Source: JACVRW01 sp963808545
Lineage (GTDB): Bacteria > Actinomycetota > Thermoleophilia > Solirubrobacterales > Thermoleophilaceae
Direction: 5' to 3'
Assembly (NCBI GenBank): GCA_963808545.1
Contig: CAWEGB010000010.1
Coordinates: 62,001-126,000, forward strand
DNA: 64,000 bases
The number at the start of each line of letters is the position of its first letter. Positions within the stretch are counted from its first letter, which is position 1. The notes under the pieces are model-generated. The model searched no databases and was not told where the DNA came from. It saw only the letters and a program-made list of their open reading frames with translations. A program made the translations under genes and the position numbers. This document shows, piece by piece, positions 56,654-64,000 of the stretch.

Positions 56654-57895
56654 ATGCGGACGCTGTGCGTAGTCGCAACGGCAATGACCCTTGCCCTGGC
56701 CGTGGGGTGCGGCGTTGGTGGCGATGAGGGTGGTGAAGGCGCGCGCCAGATCAACTGGTACGTCTTCAACGAGCCGGGTGGCGCGTTCGACAAGGCCGTG
56801 GCCGACTGCAACAAGGAGGCCAACGGCAAGTACCAGATCAACTACGTGAAGCTCCCGACCGACGCCAACCAGCAGCGCGAGCTGATCGTTCGCCGCCTCG
56901 CTGCCGAGGACAAGACGCTCACCCTCGTCGGGATGGACGTGATCTGGACCGCCGAGCTGGCCGAGGCCGGCTGGATCCTGCCCTGGGAGGGCGAGCGCAA
57001 GACCGCCGCCGAGGAGGGCAAGCTCGAGGGTCCGCTCAAGACGGTCCAGTACCAGGGCAAGACCTGGGCCATCCCCTTCACCAGCAACACGCAGCTGCTG
57101 TGGTACCGCAAGGACCGCGTGGACCCGCCGCCGGACGACTTCACCTGGGACGAGATGATCGACCAGGCCGTGCAGAACAAGACCGCGGTCGAGGTGCAGG
57201 CCGCGCAGTACGAGGGCCTCACCGTGTGGATCAACTCACTGATCGCGGGGGCCGGCGGCGAGATCGTCACCCAGAACGGTGACGTGGCGGTCAACGACAC
57301 GGCCAAGCGCGCCGCGGAGATCGAGGACAAGCTCGCCAACTCGCCGGCGGCGCCGCCCGGAATGTCGACCAACCGCGAGGACCAGGCCCGCCTGGGCTTC
57401 GAGTCCGATCGCTCGGACTACCAGGTCAACTACTCGTTCATCTACCCGAGCGCCGCTGAGGTGTCCGAGGACTTCCAGAAGAACATCGGCTGGGCGCGCT
57501 ACCCGCGCACGGACAAGGACAAGGAGAGCCGGCCGCCGCTGGGTGGCATCAACATCGGCGTCTCGGCGTTCGCGCCCGAGCCGGAGCTCGCGTTCGACGC
57601 CGCCGAGTGCATAGCCAACGAGGCCCATCAAGGGGACGCCGCGGAGCTGGGCGGGCTGCCGCCCACCACAGAGTCGGTCTACGAGACGGAGCAGGTAAAG
57701 AAGGCGTTCCCGTTCGCGGACATCATGCGCGAGTCCATCGACGCCGCCGCGCCGCGGCCGGTCACACCCGCCTACAGCGACATCTCTCTGGCCATCCAGA
57801 AGACCTACCACCCGCCCGACGGCATCGCGCCGGACGACATCGTGGACACGCTTCGTGAACGGATCGAGCTCGCGAGCGAGGGGAGCATCTTCTGA
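56654..57895 (+). CDS. Sugar ABC transporter substrate-binding lipoprotein
   Basis: The binding protein of the sugar ABC operon has about 413 residues. The lipoprotein signal is RTLCVVATAMTLALAVGCG, with the lipobox ending at Cys. Mature-domain landmarks of the maltose/trehalose-type (family 1) solute-binding proteins: GMDVIWTAELAEAGWI, WAIPFTSNTQLLWYRKD, FTWDEMIDQAV, GLPPTTESVYE and RPVTPAYSDISLAIQK. ATG 56654 is favoured by the AGGAGGGGAG just upstream; GTG/ATG at 56621/56624 would add a 10-residue basic tail. The stop overlaps the first permease start (TGATG). It probably binds an alpha-glucoside such as maltose, trehalose or a related oligosaccharide. Confidence 0.92.
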   Translation: MRTLCVVATAMTLALAVGCGVGGDEGGEGARQINWYVFNEPGGAFDKAVADCNKEANGKYQINYVKLPTDANQQRELIVRRLAAEDKTLTLVGMDVIWTAELAEAGWILPWEGERKTAAEEGKLEGPLKTVQYQGKTWAIPFTSNTQLLWYRKDRVDPPPDDFTWDEMIDQAVQNKTAVEVQAAQYEGLTVWINSLIAGAGGEIVTQNGDVAVNDTAKRAAEIEDKLANSPAAPPGMSTNREDQARLGFESDRSDYQVNYSFIYPSAAEVSEDFQKNIGWARYPRTDKDKESRPPLGGINIGVSAFAPEPELAFDAAECIANEAHQGDAAELGGLPPTTESVYETEQVKKAFPFADIMRESIDAAAPRPVTPAYSDISLAIQKTYHPPDGIAPDDIVDTLRERIELASEGSIF

Positions 57896-58839
57896 TGGAA
57901 GCCGCCGCGTCAGAGGCAATCCGGGAGCGACAGGCACCCGACAAGAAGAAGGTCACCGACAAGACCAAGGCCGAGCGCAAGCTCGCGTACCTGCTGTGTG
58001 CGCCGGCGGTGATCGCGATGCTGGTCGTCACCGGCTATCCGATTGCCTACGCCTTCTACCTCTCGCTGCAGAAGTTCGACCTGCGCTTCCCCGACGACAA
58101 GGAGTTCGTCGGCCTGGCCAACTACGGGGACGTGCTCAGTTCCACCACCTGGTGGAGCGACGTCGTCACCACCCTGATCATCACGGTGGCCTCGGTGTCG
58201 GTCGAGCTCGTGCTGGGCATGGCCATCGCACTCGTCATGCACCGCGCCATCTTCGGCCGCGGTCCCGTGCGCGCAGCCATCCTGATCCCCTACGGCATCA
58301 TCACCGTGGTCGCCGCTTTCGCCTGGAAGTACGCGTTCGACCCCACCAGCGGCTTCATCGCCGGCCTGCCGCTCATCTCGGACACCGCGCAGCCCCTCAA
58401 CACCAAGGAGGGCTCGCTGCTGGTGATCATCCTGGCCGAGATCTGGAAGACCACGCCCTTCATGGCACTGCTCCTGCTGGCCGGCCTGGCGCTCGTGCCC
58501 GACGAGCTACACGAGGCGGCCAAGGTGGACGGCGCGAGCACCGTGCAGCGCTTCTTCCGCATCACCCTTCCGCTGATGAAGCCCGCCATCCTCGTAGCGC
58601 TGCTCTTCCGCACGCTCGACGCGTTCCGAATATTCGACTCGCCGTACATCATCCAACCGGGAGGGGCGCTGGGCACCGAAACGGTGTCCATCCTGGGCTA
58701 CAACGTGCTCATCAATCGCGTCAACCTGGGCCTTGGCTCCGCGATCTCGATCCTCATCTTCATCTGCGTGATCCTGATCGCCGTGCTGTTCGTCAAGGGC
58801 CTGGGCACGAGCACCGCCCAGCAGAGAGGGGAGACCTGA
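57895..58839 (+). CDS. Sugar ABC transporter permease, MalF type
   Basis: A 314-residue membrane protein with six to seven helices. The first is ERKLAYLLCAPAVIAMLVVTGYPIAYAFYLS, a normal start for MalF/UgpA-like permeases. The EAA loop that docks on the ATPase is ELHEAAKVDGASTVQRFFRITLPLMKPAIL. The start ATG overlaps the binding-protein stop. An N-terminal basic/acidic tail of about 30 residues is cytoplasmic. It pairs with the next permease. Confidence 0.94.
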   Translation: MEAAASEAIRERQAPDKKKVTDKTKAERKLAYLLCAPAVIAMLVVTGYPIAYAFYLSLQKFDLRFPDDKEFVGLANYGDVLSSTTWWSDVVTTLIITVASVSVELVLGMAIALVMHRAIFGRGPVRAAILIPYGIITVVAAFAWKYAFDPTSGFIAGLPLISDTAQPLNTKEGSLLVIILAEIWKTTPFMALLLLAGLALVPDELHEAAKVDGASTVQRFFRITLPLMKPAILVALLFRTLDAFRIFDSPYIIQPGGALGTETVSILGYNVLINRVNLGLGSAISILIFICVILIAVLFVKGLGTSTAQQRGET

Positions 58840-58840
58840 G

Positions 58841-59671
58841 GTGGAAGGCCATACCAACAAGGAGCGCCTGCTCTGGGGGATCGGCATCCTCGTCGTCCTC
58901 CTGTACGCGCTCATCCCCGTCGCGTGGATCGCCTCACTGTCGCTCAAGAAGCCGGAGCAGATCGGCGACGGCAAGTTCTTCTCGGGCTTCTCGTTCGAGA
59001 ACTACGAGGTCATCTTCTCCGACGACCAGTTCATCGCCGCGCTGATCAACTCGATCGGCATCGCCGCGATCGCCACCTTCATCTCGATCGTGCTGGCGGC
59101 CATGGCGGCCTACGCGACCTCGAGGCTCGACTTCCCGGGCAAGGTCGTGATCCTCTCGGGAGCGCTGGCGGTGGCCATGTTCCCGCCGATCTCCATCGTC
59201 GGCTCGCTGTTCGACATGTGGCGCTCGCTCGGCCTGTACGACACCTGGCCCGGCCTGATCATTCCCTACATGACCTTCACCCTGCCGCTGGCCATCTACA
59301 CGCTGTCGGCCTTCTTCCGGGAGATCCCGTGGGAGCTCGAGCAGGCGGCTCAGGTGGACGGGGCCACGCCGTTCCAGGCCTTCCGCAAGATCATCGTCCC
59401 GCTGGCGGCGCCGGGTGTGTTCACGGCCGCGATCCTGGTCTTCATCTTCGCCTGGAACGACTTCATCTTCGCCACCACACTCACCTCCACCGACGCCGCC
59501 CGAACCGTGCCCGCAGCGCTGGCCTTCTTCACCGGCGCGTCGCAGTTCGAGCAGCCGATCGCGGCCGTCTGTGCCGCTTCGGTGGTGGTCACCGTGCCCA
59601 TCATCATCATGGTCCTGATCTTCCAGCGCCGGATCGTCGCGGGCCTCACCGCCGGCGCCGTGAAGGGATAA
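58841..59671 (+). CDS. Sugar ABC transporter permease, MalG type
   Basis: A 276-residue permease with six helices. The EAA loop is ELEQAAQVDGATPFQAFRKIIVPLAAPGVFTAAILVFIFAWNDFIFA, which is the typical MalG/UgpE end. The first helix is LLWGIGILVVLLYALIPVAWIASLS. GTG start one base after the upstream stop. It forms the channel with the MalF-type subunit. Confidence 0.94.
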   Translation: MEGHTNKERLLWGIGILVVLLYALIPVAWIASLSLKKPEQIGDGKFFSGFSFENYEVIFSDDQFIAALINSIGIAAIATFISIVLAAMAAYATSRLDFPGKVVILSGALAVAMFPPISIVGSLFDMWRSLGLYDTWPGLIIPYMTFTLPLAIYTLSAFFREIPWELEQAAQVDGATPFQAFRKIIVPLAAPGVFTAAILVFIFAWNDFIFATTLTSTDAARTVPAALAFFTGASQFEQPIAAVCAASVVVTVPIIIMVLIFQRRIVAGLTAGAVKG

Positions 59672-59683
59672 GGAGGCCCTCTC

Positions 59684-60997
59684 ATGGCAGGCATCACCCT
59701 CAACAACCTGACCAAGCGGTACCCGGACGGCTTCGAGGCCGTCAAGGAGATGGACCTCGAGATCGCCGACGGCGAGTTCGTGATCCTCGTCGGCCCGTCG
59801 GGTTGCGGCAAGTCCACGGCGCTGCGCATGATCGCCGGGCTCGAGGACATCACCGAGGGCGAGTTGCGCATCGGCGACGAGGTGGTCAACGACAAGGCCC
59901 CGAAGGACCGCGACATCGCGATGGTGTTCCAGAACTACGCGCTCTATCCGCACATGAGCGTGCGCGACAACATGGGCTTCGCTCTGAAGCTGCGTGGTGT
60001 GGACAAGGGAGAGATCGACCAGAAGGTCGGCGACGCCGCCAAGGTGCTCGACCTCGAGCAGCATCTCGACCGCAAGCCGTCGCAGCTGTCCGGCGGCCAG
60101 CGCCAGCGCGTCGCCATGGGACGCGCGATCGTGCGCGATCCCTCCGTGTTCCTGATGGACGAGCCGCTCTCGAACCTCGACGCCAAGCTGCGCGTGGCCA
60201 TGCGCACCGAGGTGGCCCGCATCCAGCAGTCGCTCGGCACCACCACGGTCTACGTGACCCACGACCAGACCGAGGCGATGACCTTGGGCGACCGCGTGGC
60301 CGTGATGCGCGCGGGCCTGATCCAGCAGGTGGGCTCGCCCATGGAGCTCTACAACCAGCCGGTCAACCTGTTCGTCGCCGGCTTCGTGGGCTCCCCGGCC
60401 ATGAACTTCATGCCCGCCACCGTGGAGGGCGGCACGGTCAAGCTGCCCTTCGGAGATGTGGAGCTGCCCAGCGAGCTGCACGATGCGGTGCGCGACCACA
60501 GCGGCAAGAACCTGATCGCCGGCATCCGGCCCGAGCACTTCGAGGACGCCGCGCTGGTGGGTGAGGCCAGGGACAAGGGCAGCACCTTCAACGCGCACAT
60601 CGAGGTCGTGGAGTCCATGGGCGCAGAGCTCTATGCGCACTTCACCGTGGAGACCGACCAGTCGATCGATTCGGCCGAGCTGCGCGAGCTGGCCGAGGAC
60701 GCCGGTGGCGGCGACGTTCCCATGGAGAGCGAGGAGGGGCGCATCGTCGCCCGCCTCGACCCGGCCAGCGACGTGGCCGTCGGCCAAGACGCCGAGCTCT
60801 GGGTGGACGCCAGCCGGCTGCAGCTCTTCGATCCCGAAGACGGGCGCAACCTGATGGTGGGCGGGCGAGGACCGGCCGCCACCACGGGTGACGGCCACGG
60901 CCGCGACACCGAGCGCGAGGTGGCCGGGGAGGAGTCGGCCAATCCCCAGCCCGGAGCCACGGGCGGCAGTGTCGATGAGCCGGACGCCCGGGCCTAG
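59684..60997 (+). CDS. Sugar ABC transporter ATPase (UgpC/MsmK type)
   Basis: The ATPase of the CUT1 sugar transporter family has 437 residues. Walker A GPSGCGKST, Q-loop FQNYALYPHMSV, signature LSGGQRQRVAMGRAIVRDP, Walker B VFLMDEPLSNLDAKLR, switch His VTHDQTEAM. The C-terminal TOBE/regulatory part (about 235-390) follows, with GIRPEHFED. A further 50-residue Gly/Asp/Glu-rich tail is unusual. GAGG precedes ATG. The presence of a dedicated ATPase gene in the operon makes the transporter complete. The 3' end overlaps the phosphodiesterase gene by 23 bases. Confidence 0.94.
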   Translation: MAGITLNNLTKRYPDGFEAVKEMDLEIADGEFVILVGPSGCGKSTALRMIAGLEDITEGELRIGDEVVNDKAPKDRDIAMVFQNYALYPHMSVRDNMGFALKLRGVDKGEIDQKVGDAAKVLDLEQHLDRKPSQLSGGQRQRVAMGRAIVRDPSVFLMDEPLSNLDAKLRVAMRTEVARIQQSLGTTTVYVTHDQTEAMTLGDRVAVMRAGLIQQVGSPMELYNQPVNLFVAGFVGSPAMNFMPATVEGGTVKLPFGDVELPSELHDAVRDHSGKNLIAGIRPEHFEDAALVGEARDKGSTFNAHIEVVESMGAELYAHFTVETDQSIDSAELRELAEDAGGGDVPMESEEGRIVARLDPASDVAVGQDAELWVDASRLQLFDPEDGRNLMVGGRGPAATTGDGHGRDTEREVAGEESANPQPGATGGSVDEPDARA

Positions 60998-61757
60998 CGA
61001 CCGCCTTCTCCTCCTACAGCTCAGCGACACCCACGTCGGCGCCGACTGGAGCGTGGGCGACCCGATCGCCGGTCTGCGCGCGACGGTGGCCGCGGTGCTG
61101 GCGCTGCCGCAGGCGCCGGACGCTGTGCTCGTGTCGGGAGATCTCGTGGAGAACAGGTCCGACGAGGAGTACGCGCTCGTCCTGGAGCTGCTCGCGCCGC
61201 TCGGCGCGCCGCTGCACGTCCTGCCGGGGAACCACGACGATCGCGGCGTGCTGCGGCGCCATTTCGACCTGCCGGGCGCCGGTGACGAACCCGTCCAGTA
61301 CGCGGCGGACCTCGGGTCGCTGCGCCTCCTCGCCCTCGACAGCACGCGGCCCGGGGAGGACGCCGGCGCGCTCGACGCTCAGCGCGTGGACTGGCTCGAT
61401 GCTGAGCTGGGCGCCCACCCGGACACCCCGACCCTGATCGCGATGCATCATCCCCCACTGCACACGGGGATCCCGGCCCTCGACGCCATGGGCCTGCCGG
61501 CCGCCGACCGGCGCGCGCTCGCCGGGGTCGTGACAGGGCACGGCCAGGTGAAACAGCTGGTGGCCGGCCATCTTCACCGCACGATGACGGGCGAGCTCGG
61601 CGGGCGGCCGGTGCTCGTGGCGCCCAGCACGTTCGCCCAGATGGAGCTCGACTTCGACATGGAGAGCCTCGACATGGTGGGCGGCGCCGCCGGGTTCGTG
61701 TTCCATGCGCTGCGTGACGGCGAGCTGATCTCGCACGTCCAGCCGGTGAGCTACTAG
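60975..61757 (+). CDS. Metallophosphoesterase, CpdA-like
   Basis: A 260-residue calcineurin-like phosphoesterase. Metal-site motifs in order: LSDTHVGAD (D-x-H), VLVSGDLVENRSDEEY (GD), LPGNHDDRG (GNH[DE]), MHHPPLHTG and VAGHLHRTM (GHxH). This is the class III cyclic nucleotide phosphodiesterase pattern, as in CpdA, though the substrate could be another phosphodiester. ATG 60975 lies within the end of the ABC ATPase gene, so it is translated with the sugar operon. A link to carbon-source signalling is possible. Confidence 0.92.
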   Translation: MSRTPGPSDRLLLLQLSDTHVGADWSVGDPIAGLRATVAAVLALPQAPDAVLVSGDLVENRSDEEYALVLELLAPLGAPLHVLPGNHDDRGVLRRHFDLPGAGDEPVQYAADLGSLRLLALDSTRPGEDAGALDAQRVDWLDAELGAHPDTPTLIAMHHPPLHTGIPALDAMGLPAADRRALAGVVTGHGQVKQLVAGHLHRTMTGELGGRPVLVAPSTFAQMELDFDMESLDMVGGAAGFVFHALRDGELISHVQPVSY

Positions 61758-61764
61758 CGGGTCT

Positions 61765-63024
61765 TCACCGCTGTCCGTTTCGGAGGTGCTGGTCGAGGAA
61801 GCCGACGACGCGCTGCTCGTACTCACGGGGCCGTGCTTCGAGGGCCCCGACGTGACCAGCCCCGCGGACGCCCCAGATCGCCTTGGGTTCGCGGGCCGCG
61901 CGGTAGTAGGCGGTGTTGAAGCGGCGCTCCTCGCCCGCATCGACAGTAGGCGCGTAGATGAGGAACATCGCTCTGGGCGCGATCTGGTCCACCTGGTCGA
62001 TCAGGTGGTCGGGCGGCGCGGCGTCAGAGAAGACGGCGGTGCCCGCGGTGATCACGGAGTTGATGACGACCGGTCCCCATGGGCTGCCCGGCACGCTCCG
62101 CAGCTCGCCGCCCGAGCGGGCGCTGGCGCCCTCCGAGACGACGGCCTTGAGGTCGTGGTTGTGCGCCGCGGCCTGCAGGAAGGTCTCCCCGCCGACCGAC
62201 AGCCCGACGCCGCCGATGCGGCCGGGTTCGACGTCGGGCCGGCGCTTGAGGAAGTCCACGGCGGCGATCAGGTCGAGCTCGCCCTCGTCCCACGCGTACG
62301 GGTTGGGGTCGCCGTCGCTCTCACCCTCGCCGCGCCGGTCGAAGATCAGCACGCCGTACCCGTGGCGGGCCAGCATGCGGGCCGGGGCCTGGCTGCCCTT
62401 GCGGCCGAACGCGACGATCACCGCGGCGCCGTTCTTCGAGGGCACGTAGGTCCCCTCGAGCGTCAGGCCGTCGCTCGTATGCAGCTCCACGTCCTCCGCG
62501 GCGGCGCTGCCCAGGTCGATGGAGGCCACCGGCGGTCGCGCCGCGTGGGTGCCGACGTAGGCGTAGCCCAGCGGGAACACGACGAAGAGTGCGCCGAGCA
62601 GACTCGCGGCGGCGATCGCGGTCCGGCGCAGGATGCGGCGCGGCATGCTGCCCGCGCGCCGGCGGGTCGTCCACAGCGTGACCAGACCAAGCCCCAGCAG
62701 GGCCACGCCGGCGCCCAGGGCCACCAGCCCGGTGAAGTCGTCGCCCGAGGGGCCGACCTTCGTCGTGTAATGCACCGCCTCGATCCCGGTGGCGATCCCG
62801 AACACGCCGGTCAGCAGGGCGATCGCCGCCCGAGCTCCGCCCGGGACACGGGTGAACGCGGCCGCCGCCAGGCCCAGGACGGCCAGCGGCACGAAGCCGC
62901 TCACGAGATGGTCGCCGGCGGAGGTGCCGGGCTGGGGCTGAAAAAAGGAGTCGTCGGCCACGTGGAGAGCGATCAGGCCGGCCGCCACGTAGAAGATGGA
63001 CCTGTTCGAAGGGGAGAGGGTCAT
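61765..63024 (-). CDS. Membrane-anchored alpha/beta hydrolase
   Basis: In 419 residues, the first 140 contain four or five hydrophobic segments (SIFYVAAGLIALHVADD, GFVPLAVLGLAAAAFT, AAIALLTGVFGIATGIEA, GLVALGAGVALLGLGLVTL, AIAAASLLGALFVVFPLGYAYV). An alpha/beta hydrolase domain follows: VELHTSDGLTLEGTYVPS, VLIFDRRGEGESDG, nucleophile elbow GVGLSVGGE (Ser), VVSEGASARSG and the late GAGHVGAL (His). Such domains are lipase/dienelactone-hydrolase like; the substrate is unknown. It converges on the phosphodiesterase gene (7 bases apart). GGAG-like bases precede ATG 63024. Confidence 0.85.
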   Translation of the reverse strand: MTLSPSNRSIFYVAAGLIALHVADDSFFQPQPGTSAGDHLVSGFVPLAVLGLAAAAFTRVPGGARAAIALLTGVFGIATGIEAVHYTTKVGPSGDDFTGLVALGAGVALLGLGLVTLWTTRRRAGSMPRRILRRTAIAAASLLGALFVVFPLGYAYVGTHAARPPVASIDLGSAAAEDVELHTSDGLTLEGTYVPSKNGAAVIVAFGRKGSQAPARMLARHGYGVLIFDRRGEGESDGDPNPYAWDEGELDLIAAVDFLKRRPDVEPGRIGGVGLSVGGETFLQAAAHNHDLKAVVSEGASARSGGELRSVPGSPWGPVVINSVITAGTAVFSDAAPPDHLIDQVDQIAPRAMFLIYAPTVDAGEERRFNTAYYRAAREPKAIWGVRGAGHVGALEARPREYEQRVVGFLDQHLRNGQR

Positions 63025-63104
63025 GCTTCGATCCTGTCTCCGGAGGCCCGCCAGAACATCGGGGTAAATCCCTGAACCCGCGCCCTGAAACTTGGAGACC
63101 GCGC

Positions 63105-64000
63105 TTACTTGAGCTCGCGCCGCAGCCGGCGGACCATCGTGTCGTCGTCGGCGCCCGGATGGGCGAGGTCCTGGCGGACCGCCTCGACGATCGCGTCGTC
63201 CCACTCGTGGGTGCGCAGCACGAGATAGCGCAGATGCGACACGCGCATGTAGGCCTCGGTCTCCGTGCCGCTCCCGATCAGGTCGGCCTCTGTCAGCAGC
63301 TCGATGACCGGTTCGTACTCGTCCTTGAACCAGGAGAGGGCGACCTCGGCCCGGCTCAGCACCTCGCCGCGGTCCTGGATGGCGCGAAAGCCCCACGCCT
63401 CGATGGCCTCGGCCAGGGCCGCGTAGCGCCACTCGTCCGACAGGTTGATGCGAGCCCGCGCGTCCTGGGGCAGCGGCACGCGCTCGTAGAAGAGCCGCTC
63501 GTGGCTCTTCAGCGGCAGGTCCGACATCCGGATCTCGCGGTTGGCGCCCACCTGGGTGAGCACCTCGGTCACATACGCGTTGATGTCCTTGTGGCCGAGC
63601 GCCCGGGCCACCGACACGCGGTGGTGCCCGTCCTTGACGAAGTGCATGTCACCGATGCGGTACACGTCGATCGGCGGCATGCCCTCTCCCCGCCGCTGGG
63701 CCACGGCGATCCGCTCCCAGCGCGGCCGGACGCGCTGGGTGGTGGGGCGGAAGCGCCGGTCGAACTCGCGCGAGCGGTCGACGGTGCCGACGATCGAATC
63801 GAGCGTGATCACCTCTTGGCCGAGCCTGCGCTCGCCGATCTGACCGAGGGCCTGCACGACCTCCTCGAAGGGCAGGATGTGGTTCACGTCGCTGGGCTCG
63901 CCGCGGAGGCGCGCGCTCAGGCTGGCGAGGGCGCGCCGCCGCCGTGCGCGGTTGAAGTCGAACTGCGCGTCAGCGCTCGGAAGACCGGTGTCCCTGGCCA
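63105..64000 (-). CDS. ParB-like nuclease domain protein (5' end outside window)
   Basis: The protein has a ParB/sulfiredoxin-like region: ITLDSIVGTVDRSREFDRRFRP, RWERIAVAQRRGEGMPPIDVYRIGDMHFVKDGHHRVSVARALGHKDI. The second part is helical (SDEWRYAALAEAIEAWGFRAIQ, then YLVLRTHEWDDAIVEAVRQDL). GTG 63887 is a possible start, but the same frame continues to the right edge with sense-looking residues (ADAQFDFNRARRRRALASLSARLRG). The true start is therefore probably beyond 64000. These free-standing proteins are not chromosome-partition ParB; their function is unknown. The HHR motif in GHHRVSVA is the expected nucleotide-binding part. Confidence 0.8.
   Translation of the reverse strand, partial: ARDTGLPSADAQFDFNRARRRRALASLSARLRGEPSDVNHILPFEEVVQALGQIGERRLGQEVITLDSIVGTVDRSREFDRRFRPTTQRVRPRWERIAVAQRRGEGMPPIDVYRIGDMHFVKDGHHRVSVARALGHKDINAYVTEVLTQVGANREIRMSDLPLKSHERLFYERVPLPQDARARINLSDEWRYAALAEAIEAWGFRAIQDRGEVLSRAEVALSWFKDEYEPVIELLTEADLIGSGTETEAYMRVSHLRYLVLRTHEWDDAIVEAVRQDLAHPGADDDTMVRRLRRELK

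Noticed and set aside
58934..61345. 803-codon minus-strand frame across the sugar transporter operon
   Set aside because: Antisense shadow of MalG-type permease, ATPase and phosphodiesterase genes; His/Asp/Val-rich with no domain.
1..64000. tRNA genes, CRISPR repeats, insertion sequences, prophage
   Set aside because: No T-arm/acceptor combinations apart from ssrA, no spaced repeat series, and no transposase, integrase or phage structural motifs were recognised.

Overview
The window is high-GC DNA with dense short operons, many GTG/TTG starts and several promoters whose -10 box lies about 8-10 bases from the start codon (leaderless style). The mix of PspC-type sensor kinases, UdgX, several group 2/3 sigma factors, an eRF1-like (baeRF/Vms1) protein, DUF2294 proteins, and a tmRNA tag ending ALAA points to an actinobacterium. 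A deep-branching soil lineage such as Thermoleophilia/Solirubrobacterales is my best guess; this is inferred from gene content, not from a 16S gene. No tRNA, rRNA, CRISPR array, transposase or prophage was recognised.

Region 1 (1-17.3 kb) is housekeeping. It holds a GroES-like gene, ftsH, and the NAD block nadC / nrtR / nadA with a candidate NrtR operator between nrtR and nadA. Next come a secreted protein of unknown function, a RibD-C reductase, and the cell-division and rescue operon ftsE-ftsX-S41 peptidase-RNase R-smpB-HAD. On the opposite strand is an envelope-stress-like module (PspC/LiaF-like protein with a frameshift, small membrane protein, PspC histidine kinase, LuxR response regulator, GNAT), and then ssrA (tmRNA) ending in a 14-bp terminator stem. 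SmpB, RNase R and tmRNA are thus within about 7 kb. The tmRNA has clear tag and acceptor stem but a non-consensus T-loop.

Region 2 (17.3-31.4 kb) is DNA maintenance and catabolism. It has a free-standing 5'-3' exonuclease, a carotenoid oxygenase, UdgX (covalent uracil-DNA glycosylase family), and the remnant of a CDP-alcohol phosphatidyltransferase. A GntR regulator and an amino-acid dehydrogenase are divergent from a 1202-residue indolepyruvate:ferredoxin oxidoreductase, with repeated operator-like half-sites between them. PhoX follows behind an 11-bp-period PHO-box-like repeat, then an aldo/keto reductase and a GCS2 ligase.

Region 3 (31.4-45 kb) is rich in regulators. Three sigma-70-family genes lie within 11 kb, interspersed with two DUF2294 genes, a ribbon-helix-helix protein with its own inverted repeat, a 54-residue zinc-ribbon protein, an eRF1-like peptidyl-tRNA hydrolase candidate, a MarR-controlled ABC-2 exporter, a LigD-type polymerase domain without Ku, and a CDF metal exporter.

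Region 4 (45-64 kb) is metabolic. It has an epimerase, an amine oxidase, a hydroxyproline-type set (permease, proline-racemase-family enzyme, ornithine cyclodeaminase-family enzyme), a PfpI protein, and a heavily frameshifted cupredoxin pseudogene. A GH13 alpha-glucosidase locus follows, with a LacI regulator and a full sugar ABC transporter (binding protein, two permeases, ATPase); two matching LacI boxes and a promoter sit in the divergent intergenic region. The window closes with a phosphodiesterase, a membrane alpha/beta hydrolase and a ParB-like protein running off the right edge. I see no single unmistakable new system. The best candidates for new biology are the tmRNA T-loop, the sigma/DUF2294/RHH neighbourhood, the FtsH pore-loop substitution and the baeRF gene.
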